From: Pseudomonadales bacterium
GTDB lineage: Bacteria; Pseudomonadota; Gammaproteobacteria; Pseudomonadales; Ketobacteraceae
Reading direction: 5' to 3'
NCBI GenBank assembly: GCA_002701845.1
Contig: NZXG01000031.1
Location: forward strand, 1 to 64,000
Length of the DNA stretch: 64,000 bases
How positions within the stretch are numbered: the stretch's first letter is position 1; each line of letters begins with the position of its first letter. Position numbers and translations under genes: made by a program. Positions 28,201 through 34,788 of the stretch are shown one piece after another. The notes below the pieces were generated by a model. It saw only the letters and a program-made list of their open reading frames with translations, did no database searches and was not told the DNA's origin.

Positions 28201-28718
28201 CAGTCGCAGTTGCGGGTGCCTCCCACACCGCTGAGGGCATTCTTGCCGTGACTTTCCGCCAGGGGAAATTCCAGCCCGGAGTTCACCAGCGCGGTGGTTT
28301 TGCCGGAACCCGGCGGGCCGATAATGATATACCAGGGCAACTGATACAGGGCCACCTTGCCCTGCCCGGTATCGAAGCGGGCCCGTTTGAGAATGGCCAT
28401 GCCCTCGGTGAAACGCTGATTAAGCGCCGCCACTTCTTCATCGGCGCGCTGGGCGTCCTGATTGACCGGCTCCGCCTCCATTTCCTGCAGCATGCTGCGG
28501 TTTTTGCGCTGGGTGAGCCACAGGCTGATCAATTGCGCCAGCAACCAGATCAACAGCACCGCCAGCATCAGGAACAAACGGGCACTGTTGGACAGGGTCT
28601 CATTGTTGGCGCCGAATTTTATAAAATCAGCGCCAAACCAGATCACCAGCCAGAGTGCGATAACCCCCAGCAGCCCCAGAAAAATTTTGTTGGTTATAAT
28701 ACTTTTAATGCGTTTCAT
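25245..28718 (-). CDS. tssM: TssM (IcmF) inner-membrane core protein
   Basis: The 1157-aa protein spans the inner membrane and periplasm as part of the TssJLM complex. Two N-terminal transmembrane segments lie near residues 12-33 and 46-68, and a cytoplasmic GTPase-like domain has an intact Walker A GPPGSGKT (134-141). A third transmembrane segment is near residue 440 (VFVALGLLFIGLIAVW), followed by the long periplasmic IcmF region and the C-terminal beta domain. The intact P-loop is notable because many TssM proteins lack it. I chose ATG 28718 (MKRIKSI), six residues inside the longest frame. A 110-bp palindromic element separates it from tssL. Confidence 0.97.
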   Translation of the reverse strand: MKRIKSIITNKIFLGLLGVIALWLVIWFGADFIKFGANNETLSNSARLFLMLAVLLIWLLAQLISLWLTQRKNRSMLQEMEAEPVNQDAQRADEEVAALNQRFTEGMAILKRARFDTGQGKVALYQLPWYIIIGPPGSGKTTALVNSGLEFPLAESHGKNALSGVGGTRNCDWWFTNEAVMIDTAGRYTTQDSHKTVDSSAWQGFLNLLKKHRPRRPINGALIAISVQDLLTQQPAQRSYNAKLIRERIDELQKSFGVKFPIYVMITKCDLLAGFTEFFANLTQPERQQIWGTTFNIESQQQLNRLPAELDQLISRLNDRVLWRGHNERDPAKRALIQAFPQQVENLKPILVGFLSEAFAGNRYSEQPLLRGIYFCSGTQEGTPIDRMMTAVAANFGLGREAQRNQPGTGKSFFINRMFRDVVFPEQELVGSNRKLETGLLWFRRGVFVALGLLFIGLIAVWSVTLSRNNDYMAQVEALVAQYQTARANLGERDRDPVNTLPVLAPLQQASQVYNQEAHPWLSGVGLYDASVDQAADRLYRNALRAELLPRLLDFMEQKLNNMSASDGNLMDSFRAYKMLGTPKEFDARVVLEWTGEQWQQRLPGAAAKQEALQQHLTTLLQGGPGDIQLNQSVVDRTVLKLKQIPASQRLYSQIKAGDLGREQLDLYAQVGGQAASVFGYSAGAEALRMPALYSKPGYKSLDFSADSPLLQRLEQDRWLFGDAEVDDFSEADKKKLAQDLEALYLNDYSSRWQSLLEQLHLAPFQDLTQATAVSKQMADPAFSPLVAWLRLTRDNTALTPGWPTPPVPPGGPAALTDAVQGAVSKVVTPTPVDVAFRDINELTTQNEQRPAPINDILAGIRDLHGYLNNMTVAPDPDAAAFAAAKARFTGNSADAIRKLRLLASNTPAPVSTWLTELADHSWQVILQRTKAHLDRAWNQQVYAVYERTLGSRYPLRRARNEATLDEFNQFLAPGGVEAAFVAENVKPFLDRNWNPKTLDGISVGFTDASLGQLRGADALRRALYRSGDSPGYDFRLRPVSLDTAVGRFELQLGDQRFVYTHGPKLNNPASWKAGRDNKIRILFEDLNQTLHRREYSGTWAWYRLLDDANARKTGSTSYRANFNTDGREAQYELTSSSRLSGLNLALFRNYRCPQGL

Positions 28719-28748
28719 GCACGATTCCCGTGGCACGAGATCCGATAA

Positions 28749-28858
28749 GCGCGGGTTGGGGGTCGGGAAATCAGGACGTCAGCGGCCATGGAAGGCCGCT
28801 GTCGAGCGCACATGGATGTGCTTGTAGCGTTCCTGATTTCCCGACCCCCAACCCGCGC
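28749..28858. repeat. 110-bp REP/MITE-like palindromic element between tssL and tssM
   Basis: A perfect 28-bp inverted repeat (arms 28749-28776 and 28831-28858, beginning GCGCGGGTTGGGGGTCGGG) encloses two smaller hairpins: AGCGGCC/GGCCGCT and GCACAT/ATGTGC. The whole can fold as a long cruciform or three-way RNA. The shape and the CATGGATG cores resemble interspersed extragenic palindromes of marine gammaproteobacteria. It sits inside the tssL-tssM transcript, where it could stabilise RNA or attenuate transcription. No transposase is nearby. Confidence 0.8.
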
Positions 28859-28870
28859 CAACCACGATCT

Positions 28871-29785
28871 CTAATTGCTGTCGTTTCTTAACACTTCCGT
28901 CCCCAGGGTTTGCAGCCGGGTGGCCGTGGGTTCGGTGGCCTGAAAAATCCACACCCGAAAGCCGCTGTACACCACCAGAATCGCCGCCAGCACCACCGCC
29001 GCCACCACCCACAGTGGCAGATACTGCATCAGGCCCCGGTTGGCTTTGACCGTGGTCTCCCCGTTCACTGACAGATCCGGATTAAACTCGCCCCGCAGTT
29101 TTTCGACGGTGTTGTATAAATTGTCCCGCAGGGTTTCCAGTTGCTCCCGGCCCCGGGGGGCAATGCGGTATTTACCCTCAAACCCCAAACTCAACAACAG
29201 ATAATCCAGTTCAATGATATCCAGATTACTGCTGGGGGCCTCCAACATTTTACTCAAAATGGCAAAGAACTTTTCACCGCCGGAGGTTTCCTTGTGAAAC
29301 ATGCTCAGCAAAGAACGCTGCGACCATCCGGCCTGGGCGCCCCAGGGGGTATTCATCACTGCTTCATCCAGGGTGGCACAAATCTGATAGCGGGACGCCA
29401 GGGCAATTTCGGGGCGGATGTTATCGCTTTTCAGTTTACTGTCGAAGACTTTGATCTCTTCCACCAGATTGCGATGCAAACCCGCCACATCACTGTGCTG
29501 AGGTGTGTTGCGTAATTTACTGGCCACCGCCAGCAGAGTGGACGCGGCACTGACCACCGGGTTCAGCCCCCGCTCCACCTGCAGCAATTCGGCGCCGCCG
29601 GCAGGCGGTGGTGGCGCCGGGTTGGCGCCGGCATTGGAGTTGGCATTGTGGTTGGCATTGGATGATGGCGTGGCGGCGCGGCGTTGGGCGCCAGGCTTGG
29701 GCACAAACACCGTGCTGTCGTTGTCGCCGGGGGCGGACTGACGCTGGCCCGGTGTGAATACGGTTTTGTCGTCGTCGTTACTCAT
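28871..29785 (-). CDS. tssL: TssL (DotU/IcmH) inner-membrane protein
   Basis: The 304-aa protein has a disordered N-terminus (1-65), the cytoplasmic DotU helical domain (about 68-235; ASRYQICATLDEAVMNTPWG, GGEKFFAILSKML, YLLLSLGFEGKYRI) and a single C-terminal transmembrane helix (about 254-276). It lacks the OmpA-like peptidoglycan-binding extension found on some TssL proteins. The N-terminus carries two Thr-containing copies, DKTVFTPG (6-13) and DSTVFVPKPG (22-31), like the TssL phosphothreonine site that binds Fha in Agrobacterium. It starts 15 bp after the tssK stop. Confidence 0.95.
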   Translation of the reverse strand: MSNDDDKTVFTPGQRQSAPGDNDSTVFVPKPGAQRRAATPSSNANHNANSNAGANPAPPPPAGGAELLQVERGLNPVVSAASTLLAVASKLRNTPQHSDVAGLHRNLVEEIKVFDSKLKSDNIRPEIALASRYQICATLDEAVMNTPWGAQAGWSQRSLLSMFHKETSGGEKFFAILSKMLEAPSSNLDIIELDYLLLSLGFEGKYRIAPRGREQLETLRDNLYNTVEKLRGEFNPDLSVNGETTVKANRGLMQYLPLWVVAAVVLAAILVVYSGFRVWIFQATEPTATRLQTLGTEVLRNDSN

Positions 29786-29800
29786 TACTCACTTCCGCCC

Positions 29801-31135
29801 TCAATCCCGGATGCTCCAGAGTTCCATGGTCAAGCCGGGAAAATCCCCGCCCAAATGCACTGCAAAACCACCGGAAGACTGCATCAGTTGCCACAGTTCG
29901 CTGCTGCGATCCAGCTCAAAATAAGTGTAGCCCGCATGATAGGGAATCTGTCGCGGCGCCACCGGCAGCGCCTGCAGGCCGATGCCCGGCAGTTGCGCGC
30001 TGATGAATTCCCGAATCCGTTCCACCGGGGCAATCTTCACCTGGGCGGGAAACGCGGTGCGCAACTGATTGGTGGGCAGATCCGCTTTCACCGCCAGCAC
30101 GAACGCCGCCTTGCCGATCATGGAATGATCGCTGACGGGTGCCACGTGAATACCGTATTTGCGCTCGGTCAGCTCCAGGGATACGGCGGTCTGCTCCAGC
30201 ACCGTGCTCAGGCACTGGCGCAAGCCGGCCACCACCGCGTCGAACACCGGCTGCAAATCTTCATGTTGATAACGGGGGAACTCCGGCGGCCGTTTGCTGC
30301 GGGTGGTGAAAGTGGCCAGTTCCCCGGCCATCTGCACCAGTTCGGTAAAGCAGGCCAGGGGATGCAGTTGATTGATGGTGCTGATATGGGCCACCAGGGG
30401 CTCCATCCGGTTCAGCGCCTGCAGCAGCAGGTAATCCGCGATTTCCGCCGAGCCGGCGCGACCACTGTCCGCCAGCCGCCCGCTCAGGGCCTCGGCCCGA
30501 TGGTGAATCAAACCCAGAATTTCCGTCAGATGACTGCTGATCACCGGTGATTTCAGGCAATCCAGCAGCGGGGGAATATAGGTGGTATCCAGTACCACCG
30601 CTTTATCGGCAATATATTCTTCGATACGGGCGATACCGATTCTGGCATAGCCACTGAGATCCTCGGATCCCAGCTTGAGCATGGCGTTGAGCTGACCCAC
30701 TTCGATATCCGTGGGCTCCCCCTGCTCCCCCACGTTATCCCGCACCTCGATCTCACGGCTGTTGTGGCGGGCCAGAGTGGCATGGCCCAGCTCCCGGGCA
30801 ATTTCCATGGCCCCGGGCCGGCGCAGGGGCAGGCACAGATACACCATTTCATTGCTGGTGTTTTCCGGCACACTGAGCACCGGTGGCAGTTCGTCGTTAT
30901 CCGGAAAGCTGAACGGACTGCCATCGGGAAACACACCCCGGGCCTGGGCAATACCCACTTTGCCCAGTTTCAGCAGCTCGCTGTCCAGCGCAATGTCCAA
31001 CAGCCCCCAGAGATAACCCCCGACAGCCTCACAGCGGCCATCGATGTAACGCTCAAAATAGCGGTCCTGCTGCTGGAAATGCTGAGGCCGCAGAAACAGC
31101 CCCTCGGACCAGACCACTTTATTATTGATTGTCAT
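29801..31135 (-). CDS. tssK: TssK baseplate-to-membrane adaptor
   Basis: The 444-aa TssK links the T6SS baseplate to the TssL/TssM membrane complex. It shows the family start KVVWSEGLFLRPQHFQQQDRYFE (residues 6-28), LPLRRPGAMEIAR, the segment LDTTYIPPLLDCL (about 200-212), and the C-terminal YHAGYTYFELDRSSELW. I chose ATG 31135 (MTINNK) with GGAGTCC close upstream; a frame extension to 31201 is unlike the family. Length is standard. Confidence 0.96.
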   Translation of the reverse strand: MTINNKVVWSEGLFLRPQHFQQQDRYFERYIDGRCEAVGGYLWGLLDIALDSELLKLGKVGIAQARGVFPDGSPFSFPDNDELPPVLSVPENTSNEMVYLCLPLRRPGAMEIARELGHATLARHNSREIEVRDNVGEQGEPTDIEVGQLNAMLKLGSEDLSGYARIGIARIEEYIADKAVVLDTTYIPPLLDCLKSPVISSHLTEILGLIHHRAEALSGRLADSGRAGSAEIADYLLLQALNRMEPLVAHISTINQLHPLACFTELVQMAGELATFTTRSKRPPEFPRYQHEDLQPVFDAVVAGLRQCLSTVLEQTAVSLELTERKYGIHVAPVSDHSMIGKAAFVLAVKADLPTNQLRTAFPAQVKIAPVERIREFISAQLPGIGLQALPVAPRQIPYHAGYTYFELDRSSELWQLMQSSGGFAVHLGGDFPGLTMELWSIRD

Positions 31136-31244
31136 TGCGGACTCCTTAAGGGGCGCAACCCCGATGCCCACCCAACACCCAGTGCCGGCTCCGCTGTCCA
31201 CGATACAGGTCCTGCCGGCGTTGAGGTTCGGCGGCGAATCATCA

Positions 31245-31739
31245 TCAATCGGTAACGTCGATATTCAGCTTTTCAATCCGCACCCGGACATCGTTGCTGG
31301 CGTGGGCGGTGATGGGGATCACCGCCTTGGCATCGGCCTCTTCGTATTGAATGAATTCCCCCAGGATACCGATGAACTTCACTTCCGGCGTCAGGCTGAA
31401 AGTTTCCACCCGGCTCTCACCGGGGGCCAGCTCCTTGAGCCGGGTAATTTCGATCAGGTCATTGCCCAGCCGGCCCTGAGGATCCTCATACAGATTGAGA
31501 AAATCCTCCTGCCGGAACTGACGGGCATCCCGCAACTTGATGACCTGAATCACGATGGGCGCGGCCCGCCCGTCGGGGGTTGGGTTCACATCCTGGCTGG
31601 CCACCAGCTTGAGTTCCGCTGTGGTTTCCAGGTTGAGCACCTTGCGGGTGGTGCCGCAGGCGCTGAGGCCCACCAGCAGTATCAGGGTGCAAGCGAGCGT
31701 TGCCATGAATCGAAAAGGGGTTTGAAGCGACGTTTTCAT
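31245..31739 (-). CDS. tssJ: TssJ outer-membrane lipoprotein
   Basis: The 164-aa protein has a lipoprotein signal ending in the lipobox LSAC with the lipidated Cys at 28, then a small beta-sandwich (LKLVASQDVNPTPDGRAAP, VIKLRDARQFRQEDFLNLYED). TssJ is the outer-membrane anchor of the T6SS and contacts the C-terminus of TssM. It lies between tagH and tssK in the expected tagH-tssJ-tssK-tssL order. Confidence 0.95.
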   Translation of the reverse strand: MKTSLQTPFRFMATLACTLILLVGLSACGTTRKVLNLETTAELKLVASQDVNPTPDGRAAPIVIQVIKLRDARQFRQEDFLNLYEDPQGRLGNDLIEITRLKELAPGESRVETFSLTPEVKFIGILGEFIQYEEADAKAVIPITAHASNDVRVRIEKLNIDVTD

Positions 31740-31799
31740 ATTAAGTGTCTTGTCTTATAAGCAGTGGTTAAAGTCAGTGACTGGCGGCCATCACGATAA

Positions 31800-33569
31800 T
31801 CAGGCCTTTCCTTTGCCGGAATTGATCTCCGCCACCTGGTCCTCGTATGCGTTTGCAAACTCCTCGCCAAACAGACGATTGAAGCTGGTTTCCGGATCCT
31901 GCTGCAGTTTATCAAAGTATTCCACGTAGGCATCCCAGAGCCGGGCCTTTTTACCCCCCAGCAGGGCCTTGCCGCCAGCCTGACCCAGCCGTTGTTCCAG
32001 GGCCGCCGGATCAAACTGGGCCAGCATTTTTTCATAGGCGCTGCGCATGCCCGCCAGCAGCGCCATCTGATGACCGGCGATGTCATTGAACGCCTCGGTG
32101 ACCGCCCGGGTGCCGGACATGTAGGCCCCGGAATGCTCACCGAACAGGTAACGCAGGGCATCGCGTTCAGTGAGGGCAAACTTCAGCGGATTGTTTTCCA
32201 CCGGCTGAATCATGGTGCGGTCCAGCCGTAATTCATTCTTGATGCTGCTGCGGGCCCGTAACAGCTCCAGCAAATGGCCAATGGTGGTTTTCAGTACCGC
32301 CACCACCTCCGGGGTCAGATTATCCAGCTGGGTTGCGTCCAGGTTGCCCAGTTCCAACATCTGTGCCAAAAGTTGGGCCGTGTCACCGGCGACGGCCGTA
32401 TTGCCCCCGGGCACCGACGACACCGGCGGTGCGGAGGGTGCTCCGGCGGCGACCTGGGGCTTTGCCGGCTCGGGTACCGGAGTGGATTCAGCGGCGGGAA
32501 CCGGGCCCGATGCCACATCGGCAGGCGGTTCCGGCGGCGGTGACATGACACCGGTGGCCTCCCCGGGCGGCTCGCCCCAGTCTGGCATGTCAGCTTCCGC
32601 CGCAGGGGCTGTGGATGCCGCTGGTTTCGAGTCGAAGGGGTCAGGGGCAGCCGGCGCGGGGGCGGGGTCGTCGCCCAAACCCAACAAGGCATCCAGATCA
32701 TCGGCATCATCCACCGCGGGCTCCGCCGCCGGCAACGGGGATGCTGCGGAGAGGTCATCTTTCACCCGGGGCGGTACCGGCGTGGGCTCGGCGGCAAAGT
32801 CCGCCGGCGCCGGGCCACGGGGGCCGTCGAAGGCCTGCTGCAGTGGGTCACCATGATCGCTGCGGCTGCCCTTCCACCAGTCCGGATCGTCATCCGCCGG
32901 CGCCCCCGCAGGGTCGGCGTCAAACCAGCCACCCTGGGGTGAGTCCGAACGCTGGGCCCGCTCTATGGCTGCCAGGGGGTCCTGTTCGTCACCGTAATCC
33001 GGCGTCGCCTGCACTACGTTGGCCGCCCCCCACAGGGGCGCTTCGGGCTGGGGCTCGGCGGCGGGCTCCAGCCATTTGTCCAGATCATCCAGGTCGCCAC
33101 CGGCCGGGGGCGACGGCGCCGAGTCGACCGGTGTGGAGGCACCCGGTGTGGAGGCACCCGGTGTGGAGGCACCCGGTGTGACAGCACCCGGTGTGGCACC
33201 CAGCTCATCCAAAAAACTGCCACCGGCAGGCGGCGGACTCTTATCAGCCAGGACCTCCACCGTAAATAAGTACTTACCCATGGCCACCGAGTCCCCGGCC
33301 TGCAATGGGGTGGAATTGTTCAAGCCCAGGGGGCTGGGGCTACCATTAACAAAGGTGCCATTGGTACTGTGATCCGTGATCACGAACTGGCCCAGCTCAT
33401 GGGCAATACTGGCGTGACTGGAGGATACGATCCGCTCGCTGTCGGGTAACACCCACTGGTTGCCGGCACCCCGGCCCAGGGTGGCGCCGGCCACACCAAT
33501 ATCCAGTTGCTGGCCCAATAGGGGGCTGTCCGGCGGGGCGCTGGTTACCGTCAATCGCAAGGTTGTCAT
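31800..33569 (-). CDS. tagH: TagH, FHA-domain T6SS protein
   Basis: The 589-aa product has an N-terminal FHA domain (residues 1-105) with the phosphopeptide-binding pattern GRGAGNQWVLPDSERIVSSSHA and FVITDHSTNGTFVNG. About 250 residues of Pro/Ala/Asp-rich disorder follow, then a helical C-terminal domain (about 370-589; NNPLKFALTERDALRYLFG, AFNDIAGHQMALLAGMRSAYEKM) typical of TagH/ImpI. It probably reads a phosphothreonine signal and licenses assembly. The linker contains tandem copies of TPGAS. It is the first gene of the reverse membrane-complex run. No PpkA kinase or PppA phosphatase is encoded in this window. Confidence 0.93.
   Translation of the reverse strand: MTTLRLTVTSAPPDSPLLGQQLDIGVAGATLGRGAGNQWVLPDSERIVSSSHASIAHELGQFVITDHSTNGTFVNGSPSPLGLNNSTPLQAGDSVAMGKYLFTVEVLADKSPPPAGGSFLDELGATPGAVTPGASTPGASTPGASTPVDSAPSPPAGGDLDDLDKWLEPAAEPQPEAPLWGAANVVQATPDYGDEQDPLAAIERAQRSDSPQGGWFDADPAGAPADDDPDWWKGSRSDHGDPLQQAFDGPRGPAPADFAAEPTPVPPRVKDDLSAASPLPAAEPAVDDADDLDALLGLGDDPAPAPAAPDPFDSKPAASTAPAAEADMPDWGEPPGEATGVMSPPPEPPADVASGPVPAAESTPVPEPAKPQVAAGAPSAPPVSSVPGGNTAVAGDTAQLLAQMLELGNLDATQLDNLTPEVVAVLKTTIGHLLELLRARSSIKNELRLDRTMIQPVENNPLKFALTERDALRYLFGEHSGAYMSGTRAVTEAFNDIAGHQMALLAGMRSAYEKMLAQFDPAALEQRLGQAGGKALLGGKKARLWDAYVEYFDKLQQDPETSFNRLFGEEFANAYEDQVAEINSGKGKA
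33131..33201 (-). repeat. 15-bp tandem repeat encoding TPGAS in the tagH linker
   Basis: Three exact copies of GTGTGGAGGCACCCG (33131-33175, written on the plus strand) are followed by a fourth with three changes and a partial fifth. They encode consecutive TPGAS/TPGAV units in the disordered linker of TagH. The number of copies probably varies between strains by slippage; the reading frame is kept because the unit is five codons. Confidence 0.9.
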
Positions 33570-33878
33570 AGGCGCTCGGCAATCTAATTACTGTGAATTC
33601 AGTATATCGCAGACCAGCGAAGTGACAGGTTCCGCCGCTGCTCGAACAGTTACTTGAAATATGGTGCCAACATAACGGAAAAGGCGCATGTTTGCCACGG
33701 GCCAGGCGCTGATCCGGGGTACAGACTATGATTTAATCGATTTCTGACGATGAAATTGTGACAAATTGCGGGTTCACCCCCAACCTGGCAGCAGCTGGCC
33801 GGAAGTTTGCTCACGAGCTTTCACCAAGCATCACCGAAACAACAGCAGTCATCACGCTTAACTTCAGAGGGCCAACCA
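33570..33878. other. Divergent intergenic region between tagH and the 282-aa gene
   Basis: This 309-bp region must contain promoters for the reverse T6SS run and for the forward unknown gene. A TGGCAC (minus strand, 33669-33664) followed five bases later by TTCA is only a poor sigma54 match. No other element was convincing. Confidence 0.4.
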
Positions 33879-34727
33879 GTGACCGATCAATATTACAACA
33901 ATATCAGAAATGCCATTGCCAACAAGGTGAGCCAGGGCGAGGACCCGGAGGACGTAGTGTGGGCGCTAATAGAAGGGGTGGCAGCCGTGGTGGACGGCGC
34001 CAGCGGTGGCATGGTCGGGGGCCTGGTCAGCGGCGGGTTGCAGACCGTGTCCGATGCGGTGAAGCACAATAAGGGCGGTGGTGGCCTGGTGCCCAACCCC
34101 TGGTTTGTGTTCAATCAGCATGACGACCAGGAGTCGCCCTATACCAAAAAGTACCTGCGCAACCGGGGCCGCAAAAACCTGGCCAGCGGCATCATTGGCA
34201 TCGGCGGCACTGTCAGCAGTCAGGTCACCCAGGCGGACATGGCCGGTATCGTCCAGCACAGTAACGCCACGGGCAGCACCGTCGCTCACCTGTATAAACT
34301 GAAGGGCCAGGCGCAGAACTTCAAACAAAGTGAAACCCTCACCAAGTGGATCGATCTGCTGATCCAGATGAAAACCGTGAAGACTGCGGTGCGGGGCACC
34401 CAACTGGCGGGCTCCGCCATTCCGGTGGGTGCGCTGCAGGCAGCTACGGGGCTGGGTGCCGCCGCCGCCAAGCTGGGCATCAAACTGCATTACACCAACC
34501 TGTGTCTGATTACTTCCGCCGATGTGCACTGGCGGGCGTTTCAGGAGCAGGCCATCAGTGGCGGGCTGCTGGGCAAACGGGGTAAGGTGGGCCCCGCCTC
34601 GAACATGCTCTACGAACTGTTTACCCGCCGTGGTTTCACCCGGGTGTTCGGCAAGTATGACGTGGACAAGATTATCAGGGAGCCCGCCGGCTGGATGGCG
34701 GTGAGTGACAAGTTATTGCTGATCTGA
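33879..34727 (+). CDS. Unknown 282-aa protein with glycine-rich hydrophobic segments
   Basis: I do not recognise this protein. I chose GTG 33879 (MTDQYYNNI) with AGAGGG upstream, rather than a TTG at 33807. It has no signal peptide. Hydrophobic Gly/Ala-rich stretches occur at about 28-57 (VAAVVDGASGGMVGGLVSGGL), near 100-115 (ASGIIGIGGTVSS) and near 175-200 (GSAIPVGALQAATGLGAAAAKLG). The C-terminus is basic and soluble. It is transcribed divergently from tagH and ends convergently with the lipoprotein gene. Hydrophobic segments without a signal peptide next to a T6SS are compatible with a membrane-acting cargo or an accessory factor; this is inference and no immunity gene is obvious. Confidence 0.6.
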   Translation: MTDQYYNNIRNAIANKVSQGEDPEDVVWALIEGVAAVVDGASGGMVGGLVSGGLQTVSDAVKHNKGGGGLVPNPWFVFNQHDDQESPYTKKYLRNRGRKNLASGIIGIGGTVSSQVTQADMAGIVQHSNATGSTVAHLYKLKGQAQNFKQSETLTKWIDLLIQMKTVKTAVRGTQLAGSAIPVGALQAATGLGAAAAKLGIKLHYTNLCLITSADVHWRAFQEQAISGGLLGKRGKVGPASNMLYELFTRRGFTRVFGKYDVDKIIREPAGWMAVSDKLLLI

Positions 34728-34735
34728 TACCGCAA

Positions 34736-34767
34736 GCCCGCCACCGATATCGAGCACGGTGGCGGGC
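34736..34767. terminator. Bidirectional hairpin terminator
   Basis: A perfect 11-bp stem (GCCCGCCACCG / CGGTGGCGGGC) with a 10-nt loop lies between two convergent genes, 9 bp after the forward stop and 22 bp from the reverse stop. It can act in both directions, though no strong T-run is seen. Confidence 0.7.
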
Positions 34768-34788
34768 CATTCACACTGACGGGTCAAA

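Noticed and set aside
28749-28858. Palindromic element as a simple terminator between tssL and tssM
   Set aside because: There is no T-run, the arms are far longer than in intrinsic terminators, and the nested hairpins suit a REP/MITE-like element better.
33655-33669. Sigma54-like promoter upstream of tagH (TGGCAC-N5-TTCA on the minus strand)
   Set aside because: The -12 element is poor and no GTGAC-NN-GTCAC palindrome lies at the proper distance upstream. Kept only as a note.
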